DNA from: an uncultured Spirochaetales bacterium
Lineage (GTDB): Bacteria; Spirochaetota; Spirochaetia; Sphaerochaetales; Sphaerochaetaceae
Direction of reading: 5' to 3'
NCBI GenBank assembly: GCA_937902565.1
Contig: CALFMX010000169.1
Location: 1 to 14,574 of the forward strand
DNA: 14,574 nucleotides
The notes under the pieces are model-generated. The model was not told the origin of the DNA. It saw nothing but the letters and a program-made list of their open reading frames with translations, and did no database searches. How positions within the stretch are numbered: the first letter of the stretch is position 1; each line of letters begins with the position of its first letter. The translations under genes and the position numbers were made by a program. Below are positions 7,186-13,513 of the stretch, piece by piece.

Positions 7186-7350
7186 CATTGTGCATCTTCT
7201 GGATGCTCGTCGAAGTTGAAGTAGGAGAGGCGTTCATAGTACCTCTGTCCAAACTCCTTGAGGAGGGATGTTTTTCCCAACCTATCGTATCCCCTACATA
7301 TCTAAAGGTTTGAACACTTCCAATCTATCAGAGGGGGCGTTGCGTTCGAT
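7186..7350 (-). pseudogene. Decayed 5' fragment of an AAA/DUF4143 ATPase gene
   Basis: On the minus strand this stretch is a diverged copy of the first 165 or so bases of the intact ATPase gene at 7644-8981. The best block, 7204-7262 against 8821-8879, differs at about 10 of 59 positions and encodes the same YYERLSYFNFDEHPE-type segment. The start codon is ATC instead of ATG (7350-7348), although the AAGGAGGG ribosome site (complement of 7356-7363) is kept. Internal stop codons and frame changes disrupt the Walker A region, where the glycine-lysine motif survives only in pieces. Nothing of the remaining ATPase coding sequence is recognisable to its left. It is a dead paralogue or the scar of a tandem duplication. 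Confidence 0.75.
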
Positions 7351-7410
7351 GTGAACCCTCCTTGACCTCGTTCGCACTATGGAAGTGGTATGCGCGACAA
7401 GCCAACTCAA

Positions 7411-7469
7411 ATCACAAAAAAGCAGAGAAAGTGTGACTGTACTCACATTTACTGCAGAAATTATGCGAT
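7411..7469. repeat. 59-bp copy of dyad-symmetric element upstream of the ATPase remnant
   Basis: Nearly identical to 9041-9100, with about four substitutions and one indel. The core TGTGACTGTACTCACA (7432-7447) is unchanged. The outer right half-site has degenerated from TGTGA to TGCGA (7464-7468). It sits about 60 bp beyond the dead start codon, in the same relation to the ATPase remnant as the other copy has to the intact gene. A weakened promoter, TTGGCT (complement of 7400-7405) with CATAGT (complement of 7376-7381) at 18-bp spacing, lies between them. Confidence 0.9.
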
Positions 7470-7643
7470 GTAGCCCACTTCTTACCGATATGCCCCCTTG
7501 GTATCAGACACGCTCCATTGGAAGAGGTTTTGATGGAGATTGGGGTCACAACAGCATCCATATCCGCGTCTTGGATTACCGGGGCTCTCGGCATAATCAT
7601 TTTTCTCCTGCCAAATCCTGCCATATGCACAAATCCTCGCCGA
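7470..7643. other. Unassigned spacer with one possible minus-strand small ORF
   Basis: No recognisable gene. On the minus strand a 60-odd-residue frame starting at 7600 or 7594 has a GGAGA ribosome site (complement of 7604-7608), but it runs into the 60-bp repeat, ends at 7412 and matches nothing I know. Short direct repeats of the type AAATCCTGCC/AAATCCTCGCC lie at about 7614-7641. An inverted pair, CCTCGCC (7635-7641) with GGCGAGG (7662-7668), straddles the stop of the ATPase gene and could be a weak minus-strand terminator. Confidence 0.4.
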
Positions 7644-8981
7644 TTAGAGCACGCTCTTTAGGGCGAGGGTGATGAGTCGTTCACTCTGGTCGGCCATGAA
7701 GAGCGGGATGTTGAGGACATCCCCGCTGAGGGTGAGGTTCTGCATCGAATATCGGATGCGAAGCGGGAAGTCCTCACCTTCCAAGCGCTTGATGGCTTTG
7801 AGCGAGGGACTGGAGATATTAGTACGTGCCTTCACTTCGATGGGGATCACCAGATTCTTGTATTGCAGGAGGAAATCCACTTCATAGCGGTTGTCGTCGC
7901 TCTTCCAATAACGCAACGGCACGGAGAACGACGCCGACAGTGATTGGAGTATATACGTCTCGGCAAACGCCCCCTTGAACTCGGTGAAGAGTCGTGAGGG
8001 ATGAAGGAAGGTCGAGGTGTCGAGCCCGGAGAGTCTTCGCAGTAACCCTACATCACAGGGGTAGAGCTTGAAGGCGCCAAGGTCATCGTATGCGGAGAGA
8101 GGCAGGGCAGGCTTTGTGCACCGGGAGACTTTCGTGATCACCTCGGATGAAACGAGCCACCGTACAGCATCTTCATACTCCCTGGCTCTCGCGCCTTCAC
8201 GCACGAGCTGGTACAAAAATTTCTTGTTTTCCTTGGCCAACTGGGAGGGGAGCGACTGCCAGATTTGAATCAGTTTGGGGTACTCCCTCGCTTCCGGGTG
8301 CTTGGCAAAATCTCGTTCATACGCCATAAGAATTGCGTAGAGGGCTCCATCGATCTGGCCACTATCGCGTTCGTTCACCCAACGGGATACGACTTCGGGC
8401 AACCCTCCCATGATGAAGTATCTCTTCAGATGATCCACCAAGGGGTTGAAGAAGGCCTCAGGGATTGGATCAAGGTCAGATTTGGCGTCCAGGTATCCCA
8501 GCAACCCCGCCTCATGCTCCGCACCCAGCATCTCAGTGAAGGTCATGGGGTGAATTTTCAAGAAATCCACTTGGCCGACCGGGAAGGAAGAGGGCTTTGC
8601 CAGCGCTACTCCGAGCAGCGATCCTGCAGTAGCGACATGATAGCCCTTCCCATTCTCATGAAAATACTTGAGGGCGTTCAGGGCATTCGGCGCTTCTTGG
8701 ATTTCATCAAAGATAATGAGCGTGGTCCCCTCGGTAATGGGAAATCCCGTGATGAATTGGAGCATATCCAGGATCCTGCTGATGTCTTTGGTGTCTGCAA
8801 AGAATTGCAGATATTCCGGGTGCTCATCGAAGTTGAAGTAGGCGACTTTCTCATAATACCTCCGCCCAAACTCCTTGAGCAACCAAGTTTTGCCCACCTG
8901 ACGCACCCCCTGTAAAATCAGCGGCTTGCGATAGGGTGAGTTCTTCCAATCGATCAAAGACTGCATCGCGCTTCGTTCCAT
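7644..8981 (-). CDS. AAA-family ATPase with DUF4143 and PD-(D/E)XK-like C-terminus
   Basis: 445 residues of the common bacterial/archaeal ATP-binding DUF4143 family. Walker A is GVRQVGKT (25-32) and Walker B is LIIFDEIQ (88-95). An AGS sensor segment is at 119-121 and a GGLPEVV motif at 192-198. The DUF4143 region spans about 200-350. The C-terminal part has a nuclease-like pattern: Glu367 and Asp369 in RYEVDFLL, then IEVKA with Glu382 and Lys384. Known members are poorly characterised and often multicopy. ATG 8981 is chosen over an upstream in-frame TTG at 8996 because a GAGGAGGG ribosome site (complement of 8987-8994) sits 6 nt before the ATG and overlaps the TTG extension. It stands alone on its transcript, with its own promoter at 9007-9036. 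A decayed 5' copy lies at 7186-7350. Function is unknown; a role tied to mobile or defence DNA is only a guess. Confidence 0.9.
   Translation of the reverse strand: MERSAMQSLIDWKNSPYRKPLILQGVRQVGKTWLLKEFGRRYYEKVAYFNFDEHPEYLQFFADTKDISRILDMLQFITGFPITEGTTLIIFDEIQEAPNALNALKYFHENGKGYHVATAGSLLGVALAKPSSFPVGQVDFLKIHPMTFTEMLGAEHEAGLLGYLDAKSDLDPIPEAFFNPLVDHLKRYFIMGGLPEVVSRWVNERDSGQIDGALYAILMAYERDFAKHPEAREYPKLIQIWQSLPSQLAKENKKFLYQLVREGARAREYEDAVRWLVSSEVITKVSRCTKPALPLSAYDDLGAFKLYPCDVGLLRRLSGLDTSTFLHPSRLFTEFKGAFAETYILQSLSASFSVPLRYWKSDDNRYEVDFLLQYKNLVIPIEVKARTNISSPSLKAIKRLEGEDFPLRIRYSMQNLTLSGDVLNIPLFMADQSERLITLALKSVL
7659..7671 (+). repeat. 13-bp direct repeat, right copy
   Basis: Perfect copy of 6406-6418 (TAGGGCGAGGGTG), located inside the last codons of the ATPase gene. 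Three bases of extra match (CGC) occur a few positions to the left; similarity ends abruptly on the right. Confidence 0.5.
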
Positions 8982-9006
8982 GCAAACCCTCCTCAATCCC
9001 TATCGT

Positions 9007-9036
9007 ACTATAGGGCTGATTTTGGAAGAAAGTCAA
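9007..9036 (-). promoter_or_regulatory. Sigma70-like promoter of the ATPase gene
   Basis: On the minus strand TTGACT (complement of 9031-9036) and TATAGT (complement of 9007-9012) are separated by 18 bp. This predicts transcription starting near 9000 and a leader of about 19 nt carrying the GAGGAGGG ribosome site. The 60-bp symmetric element begins 4 bp upstream of the -35. Confidence 0.65.
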
Positions 9037-9040
9037 TGAA

Positions 9041-9100
9041 ATCACATAAAAAGCAGAAAAAGTGTGACTGTACTCACATTTATTGCAGAAATTATGTGAT
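9041..9100. repeat. 60-bp dyad-symmetric element with four phased CRP-like half-sites
   Basis: The outer arms ATCACATAA (9041-9049) and TTATGTGAT (9092-9100) are perfect inverted repeats. The core TGTGACTGTACTCACA (9063-9078) has exactly the same centre, 9070.5. It matches the TGTGA-N6-TCACA consensus of CRP/FNR-family regulators and is flanked by A/T runs. Half-site centres lie 21, 11 and 21 bp apart, so all face the same side of the helix. GCAGAAA occurs as a direct repeat at 9053-9059 and 9085-9091 between inner and outer sites. The centre is about 70 bp upstream of the predicted ATPase start site, a classic activator position. It could instead be a mobile or recombination element. Confidence 0.75.
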
Positions 9101-9353
9101 TTTTGACTGTTTGGGGATCCCGGTTACCCCCTGTGGTCTCCGGTGGTGAAAGCATCTCCCCCTCGCCATGGCAGCGACGTTGGCGCAGGGGTGAAGCTAC
9201 TCCATTGCCCTTACTCCCAGAGCGATAATTTTTGCTAGTATTTGCATAAAACCGAGATGGTCCAGGCGACCTTTTTTCCCTTCGATGGTAGAGTGAAAAC
9301 GGTAGCCGAGTGAGTCTGAATGACTGGTGTTTCGGCTGCCAAGGACGACGCAT
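9101..9353. other. Intergenic region before the KamA operon
   Basis: This 253-bp gap separates the ATPase regulatory element from the KamA operon. I see no gene, no tRNA-like fold and no convincing promoter pair; AT-rich stretches near 9225-9252 (GATAAT, TAGTAT, CATAAA) are the only -10-like sequences, and none has a good -35. An AAGGA ribosome site is at 9341-9345. Confidence 0.4.
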
Positions 9354-10592
9354 ATGGCCCAACATATCGGTGCTGTGTCTGTTGATGATGCCGAGCCTCC
9401 GCTTCTGGGAAGAACGCAAGCGAATGGCCGGCCCGGATGCCCCCCAAACACCCCCTCAGAATTGGCTGGCAGGATCGCAACGTTCCGGAGAACCCATTAT
9501 CCGGACACGAGTGATGCAGAGTGGGAGAGCTGGCACTTCCAGCTCCTGCACCGTATCACCACCGCAGAGGAGCTCTCGCGCTTCCTTCTCCTCGGTGAGG
9601 ACGAGCGCGCCGCCTTCGAGATGAAGGACCACCTGCTCTCATTTGCCATCACCCCCCACTACCTCTCCCTCATCGATCCCAATGACCCTCAGAGCCCCCT
9701 GCGCCGCTCGGTCGTGCCCACCATAGCAGAGACCGTACTCAGCGAGGGGGAGAGCGATGACCCCCTTGGTGAGGGGGATGACTCACACCTCGGCTGTCTC
9801 GTACACCGCTACCCCGACCGGGTCCTCTTCCTGGCCACCAACTACTGTTCGACCTACTGCCGCTACTGTACCCGTTCACGCCTCGTCGGCCAGAACGAGG
9901 CGCTCTCCTTCCACTGGCAGAAGGGGATCGAGTACATCGCCAGCCACCCTGAGATCCGGGATGTGGTGGTCAGCGGCGGCGATCCGCTCACCCTCAGCGA
10001 CGAGGTGCTCGACCACCTGCTCTCCTCCCTCTTTGCCATCGACCACATCGAGATGGTGCGCATCGGTACCAAGGTCCCGATGGTGATGCCCCAGCGGATC
10101 ACCGAGGGGTTGCTCTCGATCCTCAGGAAGTACAAGCCGCTCTATCTGAGCGTGCACGCAACCCATCCCGACGAGTTCAGCGAGCGCACGATCAAGGCGT
10201 TCAACGACCTAGCCGACAGCGGGGTGGTCCTCGGCAGCCAGACGGTCCTGCTCAAGGGGATCAACGACTCACCCGAGACCCTGCGCTCGCTCTTCCACGC
10301 ACTCTTGAAGGTGCGCGTCAGGCCCTACTACCTCTACCAGTGTGACCCCATCGCAGGCAGTGCGCACTTCCGCACCACCGTCGACAAGGGTAAGGAGTTG
10401 ATGGCCACCCTGCGCGGCTTCACCAGTGGCTATGCCGTGCCGCAGTACGTCATCGACACCCCGGGCGGCGGTGGGAAGGTGCCCATCCTCCCGCCCTATG
10501 AGGTGGGAGAGGATGAGCACTACCTCTACCTGCGCAACTGGGAGGGCAATCTCTACCGGTATCCGACTGCCCGGGAGTGTGCACAATGCTAG
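9354..10592 (+). CDS. kamA: KamA-family radical SAM protein, lysine 2,3-aminomutase type
   Basis: 412 residues. Lysine 2,3-aminomutase converts L-lysine to L-beta-lysine using S-adenosylmethionine, a [4Fe-4S] cluster and PLP. The radical SAM motif CSTYCRYC is at 165-172 (Cys165, Cys169, Cys172). VVVSGGDPLTL is at 204-214, and DTPGGGGKVP (368-377) carries the PLP lysine Lys375. The two aspartates that hold the substrate side-chain amine in the clostridial enzyme are kept: Asp331 in YLYQCD and Asp368. Their replacement marks glutamate aminomutases, so a basic substrate is favoured. ATG 9354 is preferred over an upstream GTG (9327) because AAGGA lies 8 nt before it. The first 40 or so residues are not family-like, however, and the true start may be later. 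It is the first gene of a four-gene operon; its stop overlaps the next start (ATGCTAG, 10586-10592). Confidence 0.9.
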   Translation: MAQHIGAVSVDDAEPPLLGRTQANGRPGCPPNTPSELAGRIATFRRTHYPDTSDAEWESWHFQLLHRITTAEELSRFLLLGEDERAAFEMKDHLLSFAITPHYLSLIDPNDPQSPLRRSVVPTIAETVLSEGESDDPLGEGDDSHLGCLVHRYPDRVLFLATNYCSTYCRYCTRSRLVGQNEALSFHWQKGIEYIASHPEIRDVVVSGGDPLTLSDEVLDHLLSSLFAIDHIEMVRIGTKVPMVMPQRITEGLLSILRKYKPLYLSVHATHPDEFSERTIKAFNDLADSGVVLGSQTVLLKGINDSPETLRSLFHALLKVRVRPYYLYQCDPIAGSAHFRTTVDKGKELMATLRGFTSGYAVPQYVIDTPGGGGKVPILPPYEVGEDEHYLYLRNWEGNLYRYPTARECAQC

Positions 10593-11572
10593 TGGCCCTG
10601 ACCTACGACCTCAAGGATGAGTGGCGAAGCCGTGGCTACAGTGAGGAGATGATCGCCGAGATGGACAGCAGCGTCACCATCGATGCCATCGACGCGTCGT
10701 TGAGGACCCTCGGTTATGAGACGGTGCGCATCGGTTCAATCTTCTCCCTCGTCGAGTACCTTGCAGACGGCAGGCGCTGTGACCTCGTCTTCAACATCGC
10801 CGAGGGTCTTCATGGGCTCTTGCGTGAATCGCAGGTGCCCGCCCTCCTTGACGCCTACCAGATCCCCTACGTCTTCAGTGACTCCTTCACCCTCGCCCTC
10901 ACCCTCCACAAGGAGCTGGCCAAGCGTGTGGTGCGGGAGGCGAACGTCCCCACCGCCGAGAGTGTGCTTATTTCGACCGCAGCTGATCTTGGCACCGTCG
11001 ACCTTGCCTATCCGCTCTTCGTCAAGCCGGTGGGCGGGGGCACCGGCATGGGTATCAGTGGCCTGAGCAAGGTCGAGAGTGTTGGGGAGCTGCGTGAGGT
11101 GACCTCACAGCTCTTGGCACAGTTCGCCCAGCCGGTATTGGTCGAGCAGTACCTGGAGGGGCGTGAGTTCACTGTCGGTATAACCGGCACCGGGGAGGAG
11201 GCCTCCTCGGTCGGTGTGATGGAGATCGTCGTCGATTCGGCATGCGACGGGGGCATCTACTCCTACAAGAGCAAGCAGGAGTATCTGGAGGTGACGGAGT
11301 ACCGCAAGGCCGACGGGGAGGCGAAGGAGCGCTGTGAGGCGGTCGCCCTCGCTGCCTGGAGGGCCCTCTCCTGTCGTGATGGCGGACGGGTCGACCTGAA
11401 GATGGACAGCAGGGGAGTCCCCAATTTCCTTGAGGTGAACCCCCTGGCGGGCCTCCACCCCATCGACAGCGACCTGCCGATCCTCTCGCGGATGCACGGT
11501 CTCTCCTATGATGACCTCATCGCCCGTATCATGGCTTCGGCGTGTAGAAGGATTGGTCTATGCACATCATGA
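10586..11572 (+). CDS. Ddl-like ATP-grasp ligase 1
   Basis: 328 residues with the D-alanine:D-alanine ligase fold. The N-terminal domain carries CDLVFNIAEGLHG (65-77) followed by RESQVPALLDAYQIPY (80-95). The ATP-grasp part has the LHKELAK lysine region (107-113), LFVKPVGGGTGMGI (144-157), VEQYLEGREFTVGI (186-199), and the metal-binding RVDLKMD (268-274) and FLEVNPLAGLHP (281-292) with Glu283 and Asn285. These enzymes activate a carboxylate as acyl phosphate and join it to an amine. ATG 10586 has GGGAG 8 nt upstream and overlaps the aminomutase stop. It is unlikely to be the cell-wall Ddl, because it sits in an operon with KamA, a second ligase and an acetyltransferase. Joining beta-lysine to another amino acid is the natural inference, but the substrates are not shown by the sequence. 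Confidence 0.88.
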   Translation: MLVALTYDLKDEWRSRGYSEEMIAEMDSSVTIDAIDASLRTLGYETVRIGSIFSLVEYLADGRRCDLVFNIAEGLHGLLRESQVPALLDAYQIPYVFSDSFTLALTLHKELAKRVVREANVPTAESVLISTAADLGTVDLAYPLFVKPVGGGTGMGISGLSKVESVGELREVTSQLLAQFAQPVLVEQYLEGREFTVGITGTGEEASSVGVMEIVVDSACDGGIYSYKSKQEYLEVTEYRKADGEAKERCEAVALAAWRALSCRDGGRVDLKMDSRGVPNFLEVNPLAGLHPIDSDLPILSRMHGLSYDDLIARIMASACRRIGLCTS

Positions 11573-12507
11573 TCATCACCGACCCGGTCTCCCGTGAGGC
11601 AACCAAGGATGAGGCGGACACCCTGGCCCAGGTAGCTGCGGTGAGGCGTGCGCTGCGCCGTCTCGGCCACAGCGTGGAGGTGGGGTATTGGTCGCCCAAC
11701 CTCACCCAGGTGGAGCGGCGCATCCGCGCCTCTGGCTGTGACCTGGTCTTCAACCTGGTGGAGAACATGGCCTCCAGCCGCCTCTTGCACCTGGTGCCGC
11801 TCCTCTGTGAAACGATGGGGATGCGCTGCAGCGGCGGCTCCAGCCGGACCCTCTTTCTCAGCGGGGACAAGGTGGAGGCGAAGCGCCTCTTGCGCCTTGC
11901 CGGCCTGCCCACACCGGCGTGGATCGAGTCGGCTGACCCACGGGAGTTGAAAGCCTTCCTCTATAGACCCATGATCGTGAAACCCCGCGCCCAGGAGGCG
12001 TCGGTGGGTATTACCGAGGCGTCGGTGCGCTCCTTTGACACCATCAAGGGGGTCAGGGAGCTCTGCAGGGAGGGGGACCTCTTTGTGGAGGAGTATATCG
12101 ACGGGCGGGAGTTCAACCTCTCCATCCTCCCCGGCGGGGTGCTCCTGCCCCCCGCCGAGATGCTCTTTGTCGACTACCCTGAGGATAGGGCCCGGGTGGT
12201 GGGCTACGAGGCGAAGTGGGAGGAGGAGTCCTTTGCCTACCAGCACACAGTGCGCACCTTCGCCTTCGAGGCCGAGGATGGGGTGTTGGTACATCGCCTC
12301 GGCGCCTTGGCTCTGAAGGTGTACACCCTCTTTGGGGCAAGCGGCTATGCCCGGGTCGACTTCCGGGTCGACAAGGAGGGGAGGCCGTACATCCTGGAGT
12401 TGAACAGCAACCCGTGCATCAGCGCAGACAGCGGCTTTGTCGCAGCAGCGGCCGAGGCGGGCTACTCCTATGAGCGCCTGGTCGAGTGCCTGGTCAAGGG
12501 GGCTTAG
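11560..12507 (+). CDS. Ddl-like ATP-grasp ligase 2
   Basis: 315 residues, a second ATP-grasp enzyme clearly different from the preceding one. The N-terminal domain has CDLVFNLVEN (60-69) in place of FNIAEG. The ATP-binding part shows FLSGDKVEAK (99-108), MIVKPRAQEASVGI (138-151), FVEEYIDGREFNLSIL (175-190), ARVDFRVD (264-271) and ILELNSNPCIS (278-288), with Glu280, Asn282 and Asn284 as metal ligands. The glycine-rich loop is replaced by RAQEASVG. The ATG at 11560 has AAGGA about 7 nt upstream and overlaps the previous gene by 13 nt; ATG 11569 would give an ATGA overlap instead. Two unlike ligases in one operon suggest two successive amide bonds or a ligase with two different partners (inference). 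Its stop is 1 nt before the next start. Confidence 0.87.
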   Translation: MHIMIITDPVSREATKDEADTLAQVAAVRRALRRLGHSVEVGYWSPNLTQVERRIRASGCDLVFNLVENMASSRLLHLVPLLCETMGMRCSGGSSRTLFLSGDKVEAKRLLRLAGLPTPAWIESADPRELKAFLYRPMIVKPRAQEASVGITEASVRSFDTIKGVRELCREGDLFVEEYIDGREFNLSILPGGVLLPPAEMLFVDYPEDRARVVGYEAKWEEESFAYQHTVRTFAFEAEDGVLVHRLGALALKVYTLFGASGYARVDFRVDKEGRPYILELNSNPCISADSGFVAAAAEAGYSYERLVECLVKGA

Positions 12508-12508
12508 G

Positions 12509-12985
12509 ATGACGATTCGTGCCATACCCACCCCAGATGACCGCGCCTCCATCGAGTGCATCCTCACAGAGAGTGGCTTCTTCAACAGCGAGGAGGTCGA
12601 GATCGGGGTCTCCCTCCTCGATGAGTACTTCAGGACAGGGGAGGCGAGCGGCTACTCCTTCCTCTTTGCCGAAGAGGACGAACGGGTGGTGGGCTACACC
12701 TGCTACGGCCCGATACCGGGAACCCTCGTCAGCTGGGACCTCTACTGGATCGCCGTTGCTGTTGATCGGCAGGGCACGGGTATCGGGCGGCAGCTGCTCT
12801 CATTGACCGAAGCGCGCATCAAGGGGATGGGAGGCAAGCGGGTCTATGTGGAGACCTCCTCACGCCCCCTCTATGAGCCGACCCGCCGCTTCTATGAGCG
12901 GGCAGGCTACAAGGAGGAGGCGAGGCTCGCCGAGTACTACGCCCCCGATGACGACAAGGTCCTCTGTGTGAAGTGGTGGGAGTAG
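12509..12985 (+). CDS. GNAT-family N-acetyltransferase
   Basis: 158 residues, a complete single-domain GNAT. The acetyl-CoA pyrophosphate loop is DRQGTGIGRQLL (86-97), preceded by the LYWIAVAV strand (78-85). The C-terminal half has RVYVETSSRP (111-120), PTRRFYERAGYKEEARL (124-140) and YYAPDDDKVLCVK (143-155), a pattern I associate with GNATs encoded beside Ddl-like ligases. ATG 12509 starts 1 nt after the stop of ATP-grasp ligase 2, so translation is surely coupled. It probably acetylates an amine of the product made by the upstream enzymes or of beta-lysine itself, as AblB does in N-epsilon-acetyl-beta-lysine synthesis; this is inference. It is the last intact gene of the operon, and no terminator is seen before the foreign-looking fragment that follows. 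Confidence 0.88.
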   Translation: MTIRAIPTPDDRASIECILTESGFFNSEEVEIGVSLLDEYFRTGEASGYSFLFAEEDERVVGYTCYGPIPGTLVSWDLYWIAVAVDRQGTGIGRQLLSLTEARIKGMGGKRVYVETSSRPLYEPTRRFYERAGYKEEARLAEYYAPDDDKVLCVKWWE

Positions 12986-12988
12986 ATT

Positions 12989-13434
12989 ACACGGACACTG
13001 AAATGGACATCCAGTTTGGAAGAATGAAGGCTGATGGGAAAATCTTATCAATCGACAACAACCTGCAAGGCGATGATGCGCCGCACTCATTGTTTGAGAG
13101 AGATGTTCGCTTAAAGTATCGCAAGTGGGACAACGTGAAGCATATTTCAGAGGGGTTTGGACAGAGAGCACGCCCACGTAAGCGAAAGAGCCAGACTTCA
13201 CCGAATTGGGGTATCAGCATCAAGACAAAGGAGCGACTGCCAGCCACGTCTGGGCGCGGGCTTGCGTTCGCTTTGGTTGTGACGCTACGGGAGCTTAACG
13301 GTATCAACCGGATACATGAGTTTATGCAACTGTGCCGTGCGAATAACTGGTTCGTCACCGAAGTGGACATCCATGTACGGCAAGAAATCTTTGAGAAAGC
13401 TGATGAGGTGCTGGTGTTCGACGAAGAAGAGTAG
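12989..13434 (+). pseudogene. Orphan C-terminal fragment resembling S8-family (subtilase) peptidases of AAA/S8 gene pairs
   Basis: About 148 codons, open from the GNAT stop to TAG 13434; the frame opens at a GTG inside the GNAT gene (12973) and the first internal ATG is 13003. Recognisable segments are LKYRKWDNVKHISE, NWGISIKTKERLPA, a FALVVTLRELNGINRIHEFM block, and NNWFVTEVDIHVRQEIFEKADE. From memory these match the C-terminal region of large S8 peptidases that accompany AAA ATPases in accessory islands. The peptidase catalytic domain (Asp/His/Ser motifs) is absent, so the piece is a 3' remnant or, less likely, a stand-alone small protein. GC content is far lower than in the operon it abuts. 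The homology is recalled, not searched, hence modest confidence in the name; that it is a foreign low-GC fragment is clearer. Confidence 0.45.
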
Positions 13435-13455
13435 TGTTGGGTTTTACCTGAGTCC

Positions 13456-13493
13456 AAAAGAAACCGGCAGGGGTGGTCCACACGCCTGCCGGT
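13456..13493 (-). terminator. Rho-independent terminator of the xanthine dehydrogenase operon
   Basis: ACCGGCAGG (13463-13471) and CCTGCCGGT (13485-13493) form a perfect 9-bp stem; a further GTG/CAC pairing sits inside. On the minus strand it is followed by TTTCTTTT (complement of 13456-13463), so it terminates transcription coming from xdhC, whose stop is 20 bp away. Confidence 0.75.
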
Positions 13494-13513
13494 ATGCTGT
13501 CGCTGAATGGTGA

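Noticed and set aside
7379..7672. 97-codon plus-strand frame
   Set aside because: It spans the symmetric repeat and the end of the ATPase gene, has no good ribosome site and no recognisable sequence.
9041..9100. attC, dif or CRISPR repeat interpretation of the 60-bp element
   Set aside because: No GTTRRRY-type boxes for attC, no match to the dif arms, and only two copies 1.6 kb apart with a gene between them, so no array.
9101..9353. tRNA or small RNA gene in the gap before KamA
   Set aside because: I could not fold a cloverleaf and saw no T-loop consensus; only short chance palindromes such as GCCATGGC are present.
10586..11572. Assignment of ATP-grasp 1 as the cell-wall D-Ala:D-Ala ligase (ddl)
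   Set aside because: Motifs are Ddl-like, but no mur or other wall genes are nearby and it sits with KamA, a second ligase and a GNAT; the ddl symbol would overstate it.
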